Source: Acidimicrobiaceae bacterium (lineage in GTDB: Bacteria > Actinomycetota > Acidimicrobiia > Acidimicrobiales > RAAP-2). From it: 64,000 bases of DNA. The position numbers were made by a program, and so were the translations under genes. The stretch covers positions 1 through 64,000 of the forward strand of contig DAIDKS010000032.1 of assembly GCA_027449885.1 (NCBI GenBank). The letters run 5' to 3'. Under the pieces are notes generated by a model that was not told the DNA's origin, searched no databases, and worked only from the letters and a program-made list of their open reading frames with translations. The first letter of the stretch is position 1; the number at the start of each line of letters is the position of its first letter. Shown here one piece after another: positions 1-8,424 of this stretch.

Positions 1-141
1 TTTGGGGCAGGTTGCTCACGTGATACTCACCCGTTCGCCACTAAATCTTTCGGAGCAAGCTCCTTGGATTCCGTTCGACTTGCATGTATTAAGCACGCCG
101 CCAGCGTTCATTCTGAGCCAGAATCAAACTCTCCATCAAGA
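1..141 (-). rRNA. rrs: 16S ribosomal RNA, 5' end (truncated by window start)
   Basis: Reverse complement contains GAGAGTTTGATTCTGGCTCAGAATGAACGCTGGCGGCGTGCTTAATACATGCAAGTCGAACG, the conserved 16S 5' end. Confidence 0.97.
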
Positions 142-305
142 CTTCTCGGGTTACCCCGACAAATCAGAGAGCCGAATGGTCTGCTCTAATCCCATTCGAC
201 TGCAACGTCCTCACGGGGTGAGGTGTCGTTGCATACTTCTTGTATCGAACGACGAGATCGGTTAGGCCCGACCGCATCGCCCGTACTGGCTTTTGGCTCT
301 CGTTC

Positions 306-322
306 TTCCGTTTTCAAGGAGC
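306..322 (-). promoter_or_regulatory. Candidate boxA-like antitermination element in the rRNA leader
   Basis: Minus strand GCTCCTTGAAAACGGAA resembles Gram-positive rrn boxA (TGYTCYTTGAAAACT); lies between promoter and 16S. Confidence 0.5.
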
Positions 323-410
323 GACATCACACACGACCGAAGTCGGAGGTGCGATACACCTGTTTCCGGCCGAAGCCGGCCTGCTCGGGTCACCCTGAGC
401 AGGGACTTTC

Positions 411-440
411 ACCCTAGCAGCACCACCTCGTCACGTGCAA
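411..440 (-). promoter_or_regulatory. Candidate rRNA promoter
   Basis: Minus strand TTGCAC-N18-TAGGGT about 270 nt upstream of the 16S 5' end. Confidence 0.55.
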
Positions 441-513
441 GTCACGCTTCGAGCCGTTCTGCGGCGGGAAGAACACTATAGCACCACCCGCGAGGGTGAG
501 TGTCACTCGTGGA

Positions 514-1017
514 TCACTTCTCGTCCGTCGCGACGACGGAGAGTACGTGGGCACCCGTCACACGCACCAGTTCGTCGAAGGTCGTGGCGAACACGTAGTG
601 CGGATGGCCCCCGGCGGCCCACACAACGGGCCATCGCTCGAGCGCCACGTCGATGTAGGTCCGTACCGGACGAGGATGTCCCAATGGGGCGACGCCCCCG
701 ATGGGTTGGCCCGTCGCGTCACGTACGAACGTCGCGGTCGCCCGTTGCAGAGACTGTGCTCCGATCATCCGCGCCACGTGATCCGTGTCGACGCGGTGCG
801 CACCCGACGTGAGGATCAGGACGGGCTCCCCGTCCGCGTCAAAGACGAGCGAGTTGGCGATCTGCCCCACCTCGACGTCGAGCTGGGCGGCCGCCGCCGC
901 GGCCGTAGGAGACGGCTCGCCCGTCGCAACGATCTCCGCGGCGCTACCCGCCGCGCGTAGGGCGTCTCGCACGCGCACGCCGTTCGGATGAAGCGGATTG
1001 GGGTGCCCGACGTTCAC
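514..1017 (-). CDS. YbaK/EbsC-family aminoacyl-tRNA deacylase
   Basis: Protein pattern (VGQIANSLVFDADGEPVLILTSGAHRVD...IGGVAPLGH) typical of the YbaK family. Confidence 0.88.
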   Translation of the reverse strand: MNVGHPNPLHPNGVRVRDALRAAGSAAEIVATGEPSPTAAAAAAQLDVEVGQIANSLVFDADGEPVLILTSGAHRVDTDHVARMIGAQSLQRATATFVRDATGQPIGGVAPLGHPRPVRTYIDVALERWPVVWAAGGHPHYVFATTFDELVRVTGAHVLSVVATDEK

Positions 1018-2399
1018 GCCTCACCCGCCGTGAGCCGCGCCCGGAGTTCCGCCACGCGGCTCGACCAGGCGGCACCCTGAGCCGGTTGCGCCAGTGGGCC
1101 ACTCGCGCCCGGCGATCGGCGACGTTCCAGGGCGCTGCCGTCGCGCACGACCTCGGCCGCGTCGGCGAGCTCCGCGCGCCCACTCAGCACCTCGAGGAAC
1201 GGACGGCCTGAGCGCATCGACTCGCCCACGGCCTCCCCCACCAGCTCGTGCGCCCGGCGGAACGGGACCCCGCGACGCACCAGCTCTTCGGCCACATCGA
1301 TCGCCGCGAGGGAGGCATCGTCGGCCGCCTCGCGGGCCACATCGACACGAAACTCGAGCGACCGGTAGGCCCCGCGTAGGGCGTCGAGCACGGTCATCGC
1401 CTGCTCGACCGAGTCGAAGAGGGGCTCCTTGTCCTCCTGGAGGTCGCGGTTGTACGTGAGGGGCAGGCCCTTCAGCACCACGAGCAAGGTGGTCAGGTTG
1501 CCGATGAATCGACCCGCCTTGCCGCGCGCCAGCTCGGCCACGTCGCTGTTCTTCTTCTGGGGCAGCATCGACGACCCCGTGGTGTAGGCATCGCCGAGGG
1601 CCGCGAAGCCGAACTCGGCGGTCGTCCAGAGGACGAGCTCCTCACCCATGCGCGACAGATGGGTGCCGAGGAGGGCGATGTCGAAGAGCGTCTCCGCGAT
1701 GAAGTCTCGGTCGCTCACCGCATCCATGGAGTTCTCGAAGGGGCGTGCGAATCCCAGCTCTCTCGCGGTGAACGCGGGGTCGAGCGGCAGCGAGCTCCCG
1801 GCGATGGCCCCGGCGCCGAGGGGCGACACGGACGCCCGTTCGCGCGTCGCGATGAGGCGATCGACGTCACGCGCCAACGACCACGCGTGGGCTCCGAGGT
1901 GATGCGCGAGTAGGACCGGCTGGGCTCTCTGAAAATGCGTGTAGCCCGGCAGGTAGGCCCCGGGGAAACGCTCCGCGGTCGCCACGAGGGTGGTCGCCAG
2001 ATCGAGCGTGCGGCTCGCGAGATCCGTGAGGGCGTCCCGCGTGAAGAGCCGCACCGTCGTGGCCACCTGGTCGTTGCGACTACGACCGGTGTGCAGCTTC
2101 GCTCCGACGGCGCCCGCGATCTCGGTGACCCGTCGCTCGATCGCCATGTGCACGTCCTCGTCGGTGGGCTGACGCGTGAAGAGGCCCCGATCGAACTCCT
2201 CCTCGACCTGATCGAGGGCGAGGAGGATCTGCTCCCCCTCGTCGTCGTCGAGGAGTCCCGCCGCCACCAGTCCGCGCACGTGAGCGCGGGAGCCCGTGAT
2301 GTCGTAGCGGTACAGCAGGTGGTCGAACGAGTAGCTCTCCGAGAGCCGCCACAGCGACTCCGACATGGACTCGCTGAAGCGACCGTGCCAGAGTGTCAC
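1014..2399 (-). CDS. argH: Argininosuccinate lyase
   Basis: MTLWHGRFSE..., GSSMLPQKKNSDVAELARGKAGR signature. Confidence 0.97.
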   Translation of the reverse strand: MTLWHGRFSESMSESLWRLSESYSFDHLLYRYDITGSRAHVRGLVAAGLLDDDEGEQILLALDQVEEEFDRGLFTRQPTDEDVHMAIERRVTEIAGAVGAKLHTGRSRNDQVATTVRLFTRDALTDLASRTLDLATTLVATAERFPGAYLPGYTHFQRAQPVLLAHHLGAHAWSLARDVDRLIATRERASVSPLGAGAIAGSSLPLDPAFTARELGFARPFENSMDAVSDRDFIAETLFDIALLGTHLSRMGEELVLWTTAEFGFAALGDAYTTGSSMLPQKKNSDVAELARGKAGRFIGNLTTLLVVLKGLPLTYNRDLQEDKEPLFDSVEQAMTVLDALRGAYRSLEFRVDVAREAADDASLAAIDVAEELVRRGVPFRRAHELVGEAVGESMRSGRPFLEVLSGRAELADAAEVVRDGSALERRRSPGASGPLAQPAQGAAWSSRVAELRARLTAGEA

Positions 2400-3622
2400 G
2401 ACCCCGGCTGGGCGTGCCGCGCCCCCTGGCGCGCCGCCCAGGTTCGAACTCCGAGCCCGTAGATCCTGACGTATCCCTCCGAATCGGCGTGACGGAACGT
2501 GTCGGCCGCGTCGTAGGTGGCGAGACCGTGGTCGTAGAGGGCCACCGGACTGCGCCGACCCACCACTCGCATGAGGCCGGGAGGGTCGAAGCGCAGACGC
2601 ACGTCACCGGTGATGAAGCGCTGCGTCTCGGCGATGAAGGCGTCGAGGGCCTCCTTCAGTGGAGAGAACCACATGCCGTCGTAGACGAGCTCCGCCCACC
2701 TCCCCTCGAGCCGGGCCTTCTCGTGGTGGACGTCCCGCTCGAGGTTGAGGTCTTCGAGGTCCGCGTGGGCGGCGATCAGGGCGAGCGCGGCGGGAGCCTC
2801 GTAGACCTCCCGGCTCTTGATTCCCACGCGTCGGTTCTCGACCATGTCGATCCGCCCGAAACCCGTCGCCCCGGCCCGGTGGTTGAGGGTGCGGATCAGG
2901 TCGGCGAGGGACATCGACACGCCGTCGAGAGCGACCGGCAGTCCCTCGTGGAACGAGACCGTCACCTCGACCGGCTCGGTCGCGGTGACCCGTGTCAGCG
3001 TGTAGGGCTCCTCCGGGGGCGCCGCCCACGGGTCCTCGATGTCGCCACACTCGATCGCCCGGCCCCACAGGTTCTCGTCGATCGAGTAGATCTTCTCCTT
3101 CGACGCTCGAATCGGGATGTCCCACTTCTGCGCGTAGTCGACCGAGTCGGCCCGCGTCATTCCCCAGTTGCGGGCTGGCGCCAGGACCTCGAGATCGGGG
3201 GCGAGAGCGTGGGTTCCCACCTCGAAGCGAACTTGGTCGTTGCCCTTACCCGTGCATCCGTGAGCCACCGCGGTGGCTCCGAGCCGGCGCGCCTGATCGA
3301 CGAGGTGACGCACGATGACCGGACGGGAGAGGGCCGACACCAAGGGGTACTTCCCCTCGTAGCGGGCGTTCGCCGTGATCGCGCGGGCGCAAAACTGCTC
3401 GGCCATCTCGTCGCGCGCGTCCACGATGACGCACTCGCTGGCTCCCGCGGCGAGCGCGCGTCCCCGGATGGCGTCCAGGCTCTCCGAGCTGTCGGGATCC
3501 TGGCCGACGTCGACCAGCACGCAGGCGACCTCGACGCCCCACTCCTCCATCATCCAGCGAATCGCCACCGACGTGTCGAGTCCTCCGCTGTAGGCCAGCA
3601 CCACCCGTTGCGCCATCTCCAA
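2396..3622 (-). CDS. argG: Argininosuccinate synthase
   Basis: VVLAYSGGLDTSVAIRWM, HGCTGKGNDQVRFE motifs. Confidence 0.97.
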   Translation of the reverse strand: MEMAQRVVLAYSGGLDTSVAIRWMMEEWGVEVACVLVDVGQDPDSSESLDAIRGRALAAGASECVIVDARDEMAEQFCARAITANARYEGKYPLVSALSRPVIVRHLVDQARRLGATAVAHGCTGKGNDQVRFEVGTHALAPDLEVLAPARNWGMTRADSVDYAQKWDIPIRASKEKIYSIDENLWGRAIECGDIEDPWAAPPEEPYTLTRVTATEPVEVTVSFHEGLPVALDGVSMSLADLIRTLNHRAGATGFGRIDMVENRRVGIKSREVYEAPAALALIAAHADLEDLNLERDVHHEKARLEGRWAELVYDGMWFSPLKEALDAFIAETQRFITGDVRLRFDPPGLMRVVGRRSPVALYDHGLATYDAADTFRHADSEGYVRIYGLGVRTWAARQGARHAQPGS

Positions 3623-3631
3623 CTCCTTCTC

Positions 3632-4096
3632 TCAATCCAGTCCGGCCAGCGACCGGAACTCCTCGGCGAGTGGCTCGCCACCGTGTCCGTCGCGGGCGAT
3701 GACCAGTAGCGTGTCGTCACCCGCGACGCTACCTAGAACTCCCTCCAGGTTGCTCCGATCCAGGGCCGACGCCACCACGTGCGCACACCCGGGTGGGGTG
3801 CGCAGGACGACCAGGTTGCCCGAGCTCTCCACCGAGACGACCCATTCGCCCATCATGCGCCGCAGGTGCTCCCGTGGCGGGGAACTCACCTTGGGCGTCA
3901 TGGGCGTGACGATGCGCCGAGAGCCGTGTTCGTCGCGCACCTTGATGGCGCCGAGCTCGTGCAGGTCACGCGTCACGGTCGCCTGGGTCGCGCTGATGCC
4001 CTCCGCCTGGAGACGCGTCACGATCTGCGCTGCCGTCGAGATCACCTCTCGATCGATCAGCTCGCTGATGCGGTGCTGACGTTGCGTCTTGGTCAT
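3632..4096 (-). CDS. argR: Arginine repressor
   Basis: N-terminal winged-helix (QHRISELIDREVISTAAQIVTRLQAEGISATQATVTRDLHELGAIKV) and C-terminal oligomerisation domain. Confidence 0.95.
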   Translation of the reverse strand: MTKTQRQHRISELIDREVISTAAQIVTRLQAEGISATQATVTRDLHELGAIKVRDEHGSRRIVTPMTPKVSSPPREHLRRMMGEWVVSVESSGNLVVLRTPPGCAHVVASALDRSNLEGVLGSVAGDDTLLVIARDGHGGEPLAEEFRSLAGLD

Positions 4097-5007
4097 GCTG
4101 CCCCTCTCACCCAGGCCAGGGCGCCGCGCATCGCGCTACGCCGATGAGCGGCCTGCTCCCAGATCAACGACCGCGGGCCGTCGAGGACCGCGTCGACGAC
4201 CTCGTCACCACGATGCGCCGGAAGGCAGTGAAGGAAGACCGCCCCGGTCCCCGCCAGGTCGAGGAGATCGGGGGTCACGCGATACTGACGCAGGTCTCGG
4301 CGTCGCTGTTCGGCTTCGGCTTCGGCCCCCATGGAGACCCACGCGTCCGTGTACACGGCGTCCGCTCCGCGGACTCCGGCCCCCACGTCGTCCACCTCGA
4401 CCAAGCTCCCACTCGCCACGCGGCCCGGATCCTCGACCCGTCCCCGCGCTAGTCGGTAGCGCTCGGGGCTGGCAACCCGGACTCGAGCTCCGACGAGACG
4501 CAACGCGACGCAGAGCGAACGGGCGACGTTCGTCGCGTCGCCCACGTACGCGACCTCGAGCCCCCGGAGCCCCTCGACCGCCCCGCCACTGAAGTGATCG
4601 GCCAGCGTCAGCAGATCGGCGATCGCCTGCGTCGGGTGGGCCTCGTTGGAGAGGAGGTTGATCACGGACAGTCGGTCTCCCGTCGCCTCCCTCATCCGGG
4701 TCAGGACCCCGTGGTCGCGCACCCGCAACGCGGCGATGGGGAAGTACGCCGCGATCGTCCGGGCGACGTCCTCCGCGGACTCCCGCGAGTCGATCCCGAT
4801 CTCATCACCCGTGAAGAAGGTGGGGTGCCCCCCCAAGTCGGTGACGGCGACCGACGACGAGGCCCGGGTTCGCAGGCTCGGACGCTCGAAGACGAGGGCG
4901 ACGCCCTCGCCGGCGAGCGACACCCCATCCGCGTCGCGCGCGAGTCGACAGACCTCGAGTAGCCCCGTCCGGCCGATCTCCTCAATGGTCGTCACGTGAC
5001 GCCTCAC
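4093..5007 (-). CDS. argF: Ornithine carbamoyltransferase
   Basis: FERPSLRTRASS, FLHCLPAHRG motifs; start placed at GTG 5007 (GTGA overlap with argB stop); ORF-track extension to 5547 is out-of-frame argB. Confidence 0.93.
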   Translation of the reverse strand: MRRHVTTIEEIGRTGLLEVCRLARDADGVSLAGEGVALVFERPSLRTRASSSVAVTDLGGHPTFFTGDEIGIDSRESAEDVARTIAAYFPIAALRVRDHGVLTRMREATGDRLSVINLLSNEAHPTQAIADLLTLADHFSGGAVEGLRGLEVAYVGDATNVARSLCVALRLVGARVRVASPERYRLARGRVEDPGRVASGSLVEVDDVGAGVRGADAVYTDAWVSMGAEAEAEQRRRDLRQYRVTPDLLDLAGTGAVFLHCLPAHRGDEVVDAVLDGPRSLIWEQAAHRRSAMRGALAWVRGAA

Positions 5008-5783
5008 GCCACCACCTCCGTCACCGGCACCGTGCGGGCCACGACGCCGCTCAACGCGTAGCGGCGCGTCCCACTTGCGACGATCACGCGACGCGCACCC
5101 CCGGCGAGGGCGTCGAGCGCGGCCCGGGCCTTGGGCCGCATGCCGTCGCGCACTGCCCCGCTCTCGAGCATCGCCTCGAGCTCCGCCGCGCTCACTCGCT
5201 CGATGGCCGTCGACGGGTCGTCGGGATCCTGGCGGATCTGGTCCACGTCGCTCAGGAGGATCAGCTGGTCGGCTCCGAGAGCCGCCGCGAGGGCCCCGGC
5301 GACGGAGTCCGCGTTGCAGTTGACCAGTCCCCCGTCCGGGGCGAGTCCGATCGAGCTGACGACCGGTACGCGGTCGGCCGCCCACAGGTCCCGAATGAGG
5401 CCCGCGTCGATCTGCGGGACGAGCGCCACGCGGCCCAGCTCGCCTCCCGCCACGACCCCCCGCACGATCCCCCCATCGGGACCCGTGACGCCCACGGCGT
5501 CGAGACCCCGGTGCTGCAGCGCCGCGACGATGCCCACGTTCACCCACCCGAGGGCCATCGCCACCACGTCCATCGTCGGTGGATCGGTGACGCGAAGACC
5601 CTCGACGAATCGACTCTCGAGACCGAGTCGGTGGAGCAACCCCGCGATCTGAGGGCCCCCACCGTGGACGACCGCCACCGGTCCGTCGAGGTCGCCGAGG
5701 TCGCTCGCGAGATCGCTCAGCACGGGGGACCCCGGGCCCACGTCGTCGATCGCGTGACCGCCCAGCTTCACGACGAGGCTCAC
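5004..5783 (-). CDS. argB: Acetylglutamate kinase
   Basis: LVVKLGGHAID, VVHGGGPQI, LSDVDQI; GTGA overlap with argC stop. Confidence 0.95.
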   Translation of the reverse strand: MSLVVKLGGHAIDDVGPGSPVLSDLASDLGDLDGPVAVVHGGGPQIAGLLHRLGLESRFVEGLRVTDPPTMDVVAMALGWVNVGIVAALQHRGLDAVGVTGPDGGIVRGVVAGGELGRVALVPQIDAGLIRDLWAADRVPVVSSIGLAPDGGLVNCNADSVAGALAAALGADQLILLSDVDQIRQDPDDPSTAIERVSAAELEAMLESGAVRDGMRPKARAALDALAGGARRVIVASGTRRYALSGVVARTVPVTEVVA

Positions 5784-6793
5784 GGGGTCACCCCCGTGAG
5801 CGGCAGGCCGAGGGTCTCCCCCCACCCTTCCGCGACGTTCCACGCCTGGATCGCCTGTCCGGCCGCACCCTTCAGCAGGTTGTCGATGGAGCTCATGGCG
5901 AGGAGCCACCCCGTACGGGGGTCGACCCGAGCGCTCACGAAACAGAGATTGCTGCCGACCGGGTCCTTCATCGTCGGCGGTTCCTCGACCACGACGACGA
6001 ACGGCTCGTCCGCGTAGCGGTCGCGCAGGATGCCGAGCGCCACGTCCGTCGTCATCCCCTCGCGCGCTCGCGCGTAGGCGCTCACCAGCATTCCGCGACT
6101 CACGGGAACGAGGTGCGGGGTGAAGAGCAGCGACCCCCCGATCTCTTGCTCCATCTCCGGCGTGTGACGGTGCGTGATCAGCCCGTAGGTCTCCGCGTTC
6201 GCCGCGAGACGCGGGAAGTGCAGCCGATCGCTCGGCGATCGTCCGGCTCCGGAAGCCCCGCTCAGGGCGTTCACCACCATCCCGGCGCGCTCGACGGCCC
6301 CCGCGTCGAGGAAGGGGCCGAGCGCGAGCGACGTCGCCGTGGGGTAGCAGCCGGGCACCGCGACCAGGCGCGCCCCCGGCAACTCGTCGCGGTGGCGCTC
6401 GACCAGGCCGTAGACGGCAGACCCCAGGAGCTCGGGCCGCTCGTGGGGGTGTCCGTACCAGCGCTCGTAGGTGTCCGCGTCACGCAGACGGAAGTCGGCA
6501 CCGAGGTCCAGGACCCGCACGCCACGCTCGAGCAGCTCGGGGACGACGTGCTGGCTCTGCCCGTGAGGCAGCGCGACGAAGGCGACGTCGACGTCGGCCT
6601 CGAGGACCTCGGCGGTCGGCGCGAACGTCCGCTCCCCGACGAGGGCCGCCAGGGCCGGCACGTGGTCGCGGATGCGTCGCCCCGCCGTCGACGCCCCCGT
6701 CGCCACCACGACCTCGGCGTGCGGGTGGCCCAGAGCGAGGCGCAGGACCTCGCTTCCCGCGTACCCGCTGGCTCCGACGACGGCGATGCGCAT
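5780..6793 (-). CDS. argC: N-acetyl-gamma-glutamyl-phosphate reductase
   Basis: MRIAVVGASGYAGSEVLRL, VPGCYPTA motif. Confidence 0.96.
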   Translation of the reverse strand: MRIAVVGASGYAGSEVLRLALGHPHAEVVVATGASTAGRRIRDHVPALAALVGERTFAPTAEVLEADVDVAFVALPHGQSQHVVPELLERGVRVLDLGADFRLRDADTYERWYGHPHERPELLGSAVYGLVERHRDELPGARLVAVPGCYPTATSLALGPFLDAGAVERAGMVVNALSGASGAGRSPSDRLHFPRLAANAETYGLITHRHTPEMEQEIGGSLLFTPHLVPVSRGMLVSAYARAREGMTTDVALGILRDRYADEPFVVVVEEPPTMKDPVGSNLCFVSARVDPRTGWLLAMSSIDNLLKGAAGQAIQAWNVAEGWGETLGLPLTGVTP

Positions 6794-6799
6794 GCGCCA

Positions 6800-6835
6800 T
6801 TTTATGCATAGTGGCTCACAAAATCGCAAGTAGGG
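6800..6835 (-). promoter_or_regulatory. Candidate argC promoter with ARG-box-like half site TATGCATA
   Basis: Minus strand TTGCGA-N17-CATAAA just upstream of the argC ATG, overlapped by TATGCATA. Confidence 0.35.
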
Positions 6836-6855
6836 GCGCCCGCTACGCTGGGGGG

Positions 6856-7758
6856 ATGTCGCGGCGTGGCTGGACCCTCTTCCTCGCGATGTCGATCATC
6901 TGGGGCATTCCCTACCTCCTGATCAGGATCGCCGTTCGCCAGATCGACCCGGGTGTCCTCGTCTTCGGACGCACCGCGCCGGCCGCGGCGCTTCTGCTGC
7001 CCCTCGCTCTCGCGCGCGGCTACTGGAACGACATTCGCCGCAACATCGGCTGGATCATCGTCTTCGCCGTCGTCGAGTTCGGCGTGCCGTGGTACCTGAT
7101 GTCCCAGAGCGAGCGACACATCACCAGCTCCCTGACCAGTCTGCTGATCGCCTCCGTCCCGCTCTTCAGCGTCGTGGTCCAGCGACTCCGCCGTTCCGGG
7201 GAGGTCGTGGGCGGTCGCCGGCTGATCGGTCTCGGTGTGGGGGCCCTCGGCGTCGCCCTGCTGGTCGGCGTCGCCATCGGTGGTGGGGCCCTCGCCTGGA
7301 TCGCCCTCATGCTGGCGGTGTGCGTCGGCTACACCCTCGGGCCGATCATCCTCGCGACCCGCCTCACTCACGTTCCGGGCGTCGCGGTCGTCGCGGCAGC
7401 CACCGGAACCATGGCCCTCGCCTGGGTCCCCTGGAGCGTCACCCACTGGCCCCGTCACGTGAGCAGTGAGACGTGGTCCTCCATGGCCGTCCTCTCCCTC
7501 GTCTGCACCGCGGGCGCCTTCCTCACCTTCTTCGCCCTGGTGAAGGAGGTCGGCTCGACCCGCTCGGTCGTCGTGACCTACGTCAACACGGCGATCGCGG
7601 TGGTGCTGGGCATCGCCTTCCTGCGCGAGCCCCTAACGGTGGGCATTCTCCTGGGATTCCCCCTCGTGCTCGCTGGCAGCGTCCTCGCGACGGGCGGATC
7701 CCGACCCCGCCTCGAGTTGGTACCAGCCAGCGACGCGAACCCCGTCGGCAGCGACTAG
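6856..7758 (+). CDS. EamA/DMT-family membrane transporter
   Basis: ~10 TM protein starting MSRRGWTLFLAMSIIWGIPYLLIRIAV; EamA repeats. Confidence 0.88.
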   Translation: MSRRGWTLFLAMSIIWGIPYLLIRIAVRQIDPGVLVFGRTAPAAALLLPLALARGYWNDIRRNIGWIIVFAVVEFGVPWYLMSQSERHITSSLTSLLIASVPLFSVVVQRLRRSGEVVGGRRLIGLGVGALGVALLVGVAIGGGALAWIALMLAVCVGYTLGPIILATRLTHVPGVAVVAAATGTMALAWVPWSVTHWPRHVSSETWSSMAVLSLVCTAGAFLTFFALVKEVGSTRSVVVTYVNTAIAVVLGIAFLREPLTVGILLGFPLVLAGSVLATGGSRPRLELVPASDANPVGSD

Positions 7759-8424
7759 CCACCATCGGTCAGCGCTGACCGCGAGCTCGAGATCGTCGCC
7801 CGCCTCGACGCTGCCGACGTAGGTGACCTGCGCGAACCGCAGGCTGCCCTCCACGACCTCCGACAGGGGCGACCACAACGCCGCGTTGTTGGCGTGGCCG
7901 ACGACGTCGAGGTCGCTGCGGCGGACCCGCCAGGGCGAGCGCACCGCGTCGGGATCGACCGGGTCGGTCGGGGCGCGCCCGCTCACCCGGCGGCGCGCGG
8001 ACGGACCGTAGGCGGCGAGGAAGTCCTGGCCGATGCGCACCGGCATGCCGGTGCGTCCGACGGGGACCCATAGGGCGACCGTCTCGATCACGGTGACGCC
8101 CCCGATCGCGAGATCGGTTCGACGTTCGGCCCACGCGGGTCCCGACCCCCCGCACCAGGTGGTCGCGGTCACGCGCTCACCGAGCTCGGGCCAGCGGCCC
8201 CGGACGGCGAGGCGCAGCGCCGTCCGTCGAACCAGCCACGTCTCCTCCGCGACCACGCCGGTCGCGGCCCAGTCGTCGGTCGCAACGTCCTGGAGGAGTC
8301 GCGCGACGGCGTCCGGCCTCATCCGCCCATCGGGCCCGGTGTCCGCGAGGCGCACGGGCCGAGTGAGATCGAACTGACGTGAGTCGTCCGACGGTGGGGC
8401 GACGAACTCGACGTCCACGCTCAC
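7633..8424 (-). CDS. Acyl-ACP thioesterase family protein (hot-dog fold)
   Basis: MRPDAVARLLQDVATDDW, LDVVGHANNAALWSPL; double hot-dog layout. Confidence 0.75.
   Translation of the reverse strand: MSVDVEFVAPPSDDSRQFDLTRPVRLADTGPDGRMRPDAVARLLQDVATDDWAATGVVAEETWLVRRTALRLAVRGRWPELGERVTATTWCGGSGPAWAERRTDLAIGGVTVIETVALWVPVGRTGMPVRIGQDFLAAYGPSARRRVSGRAPTDPVDPDAVRSPWRVRRSDLDVVGHANNAALWSPLSEVVEGSLRFAQVTYVGSVEAGDDLELAVSADRWWLVAADGVRVAGWYQLEAGSGSARREDAASEHEGESQENAHR

Noticed and set aside
4093-5547. 484-aa version of argF
   Set aside because: The N-terminal ~180 aa are the out-of-frame argB region; a GTG near 5007/4995 fits the family start and the GTGA overlap.
6802-7458. 218-aa minus-strand ORF opposite the EamA transporter
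   Set aside because: Gly/Asp/Glu-rich shadow ORF with no domain signal.
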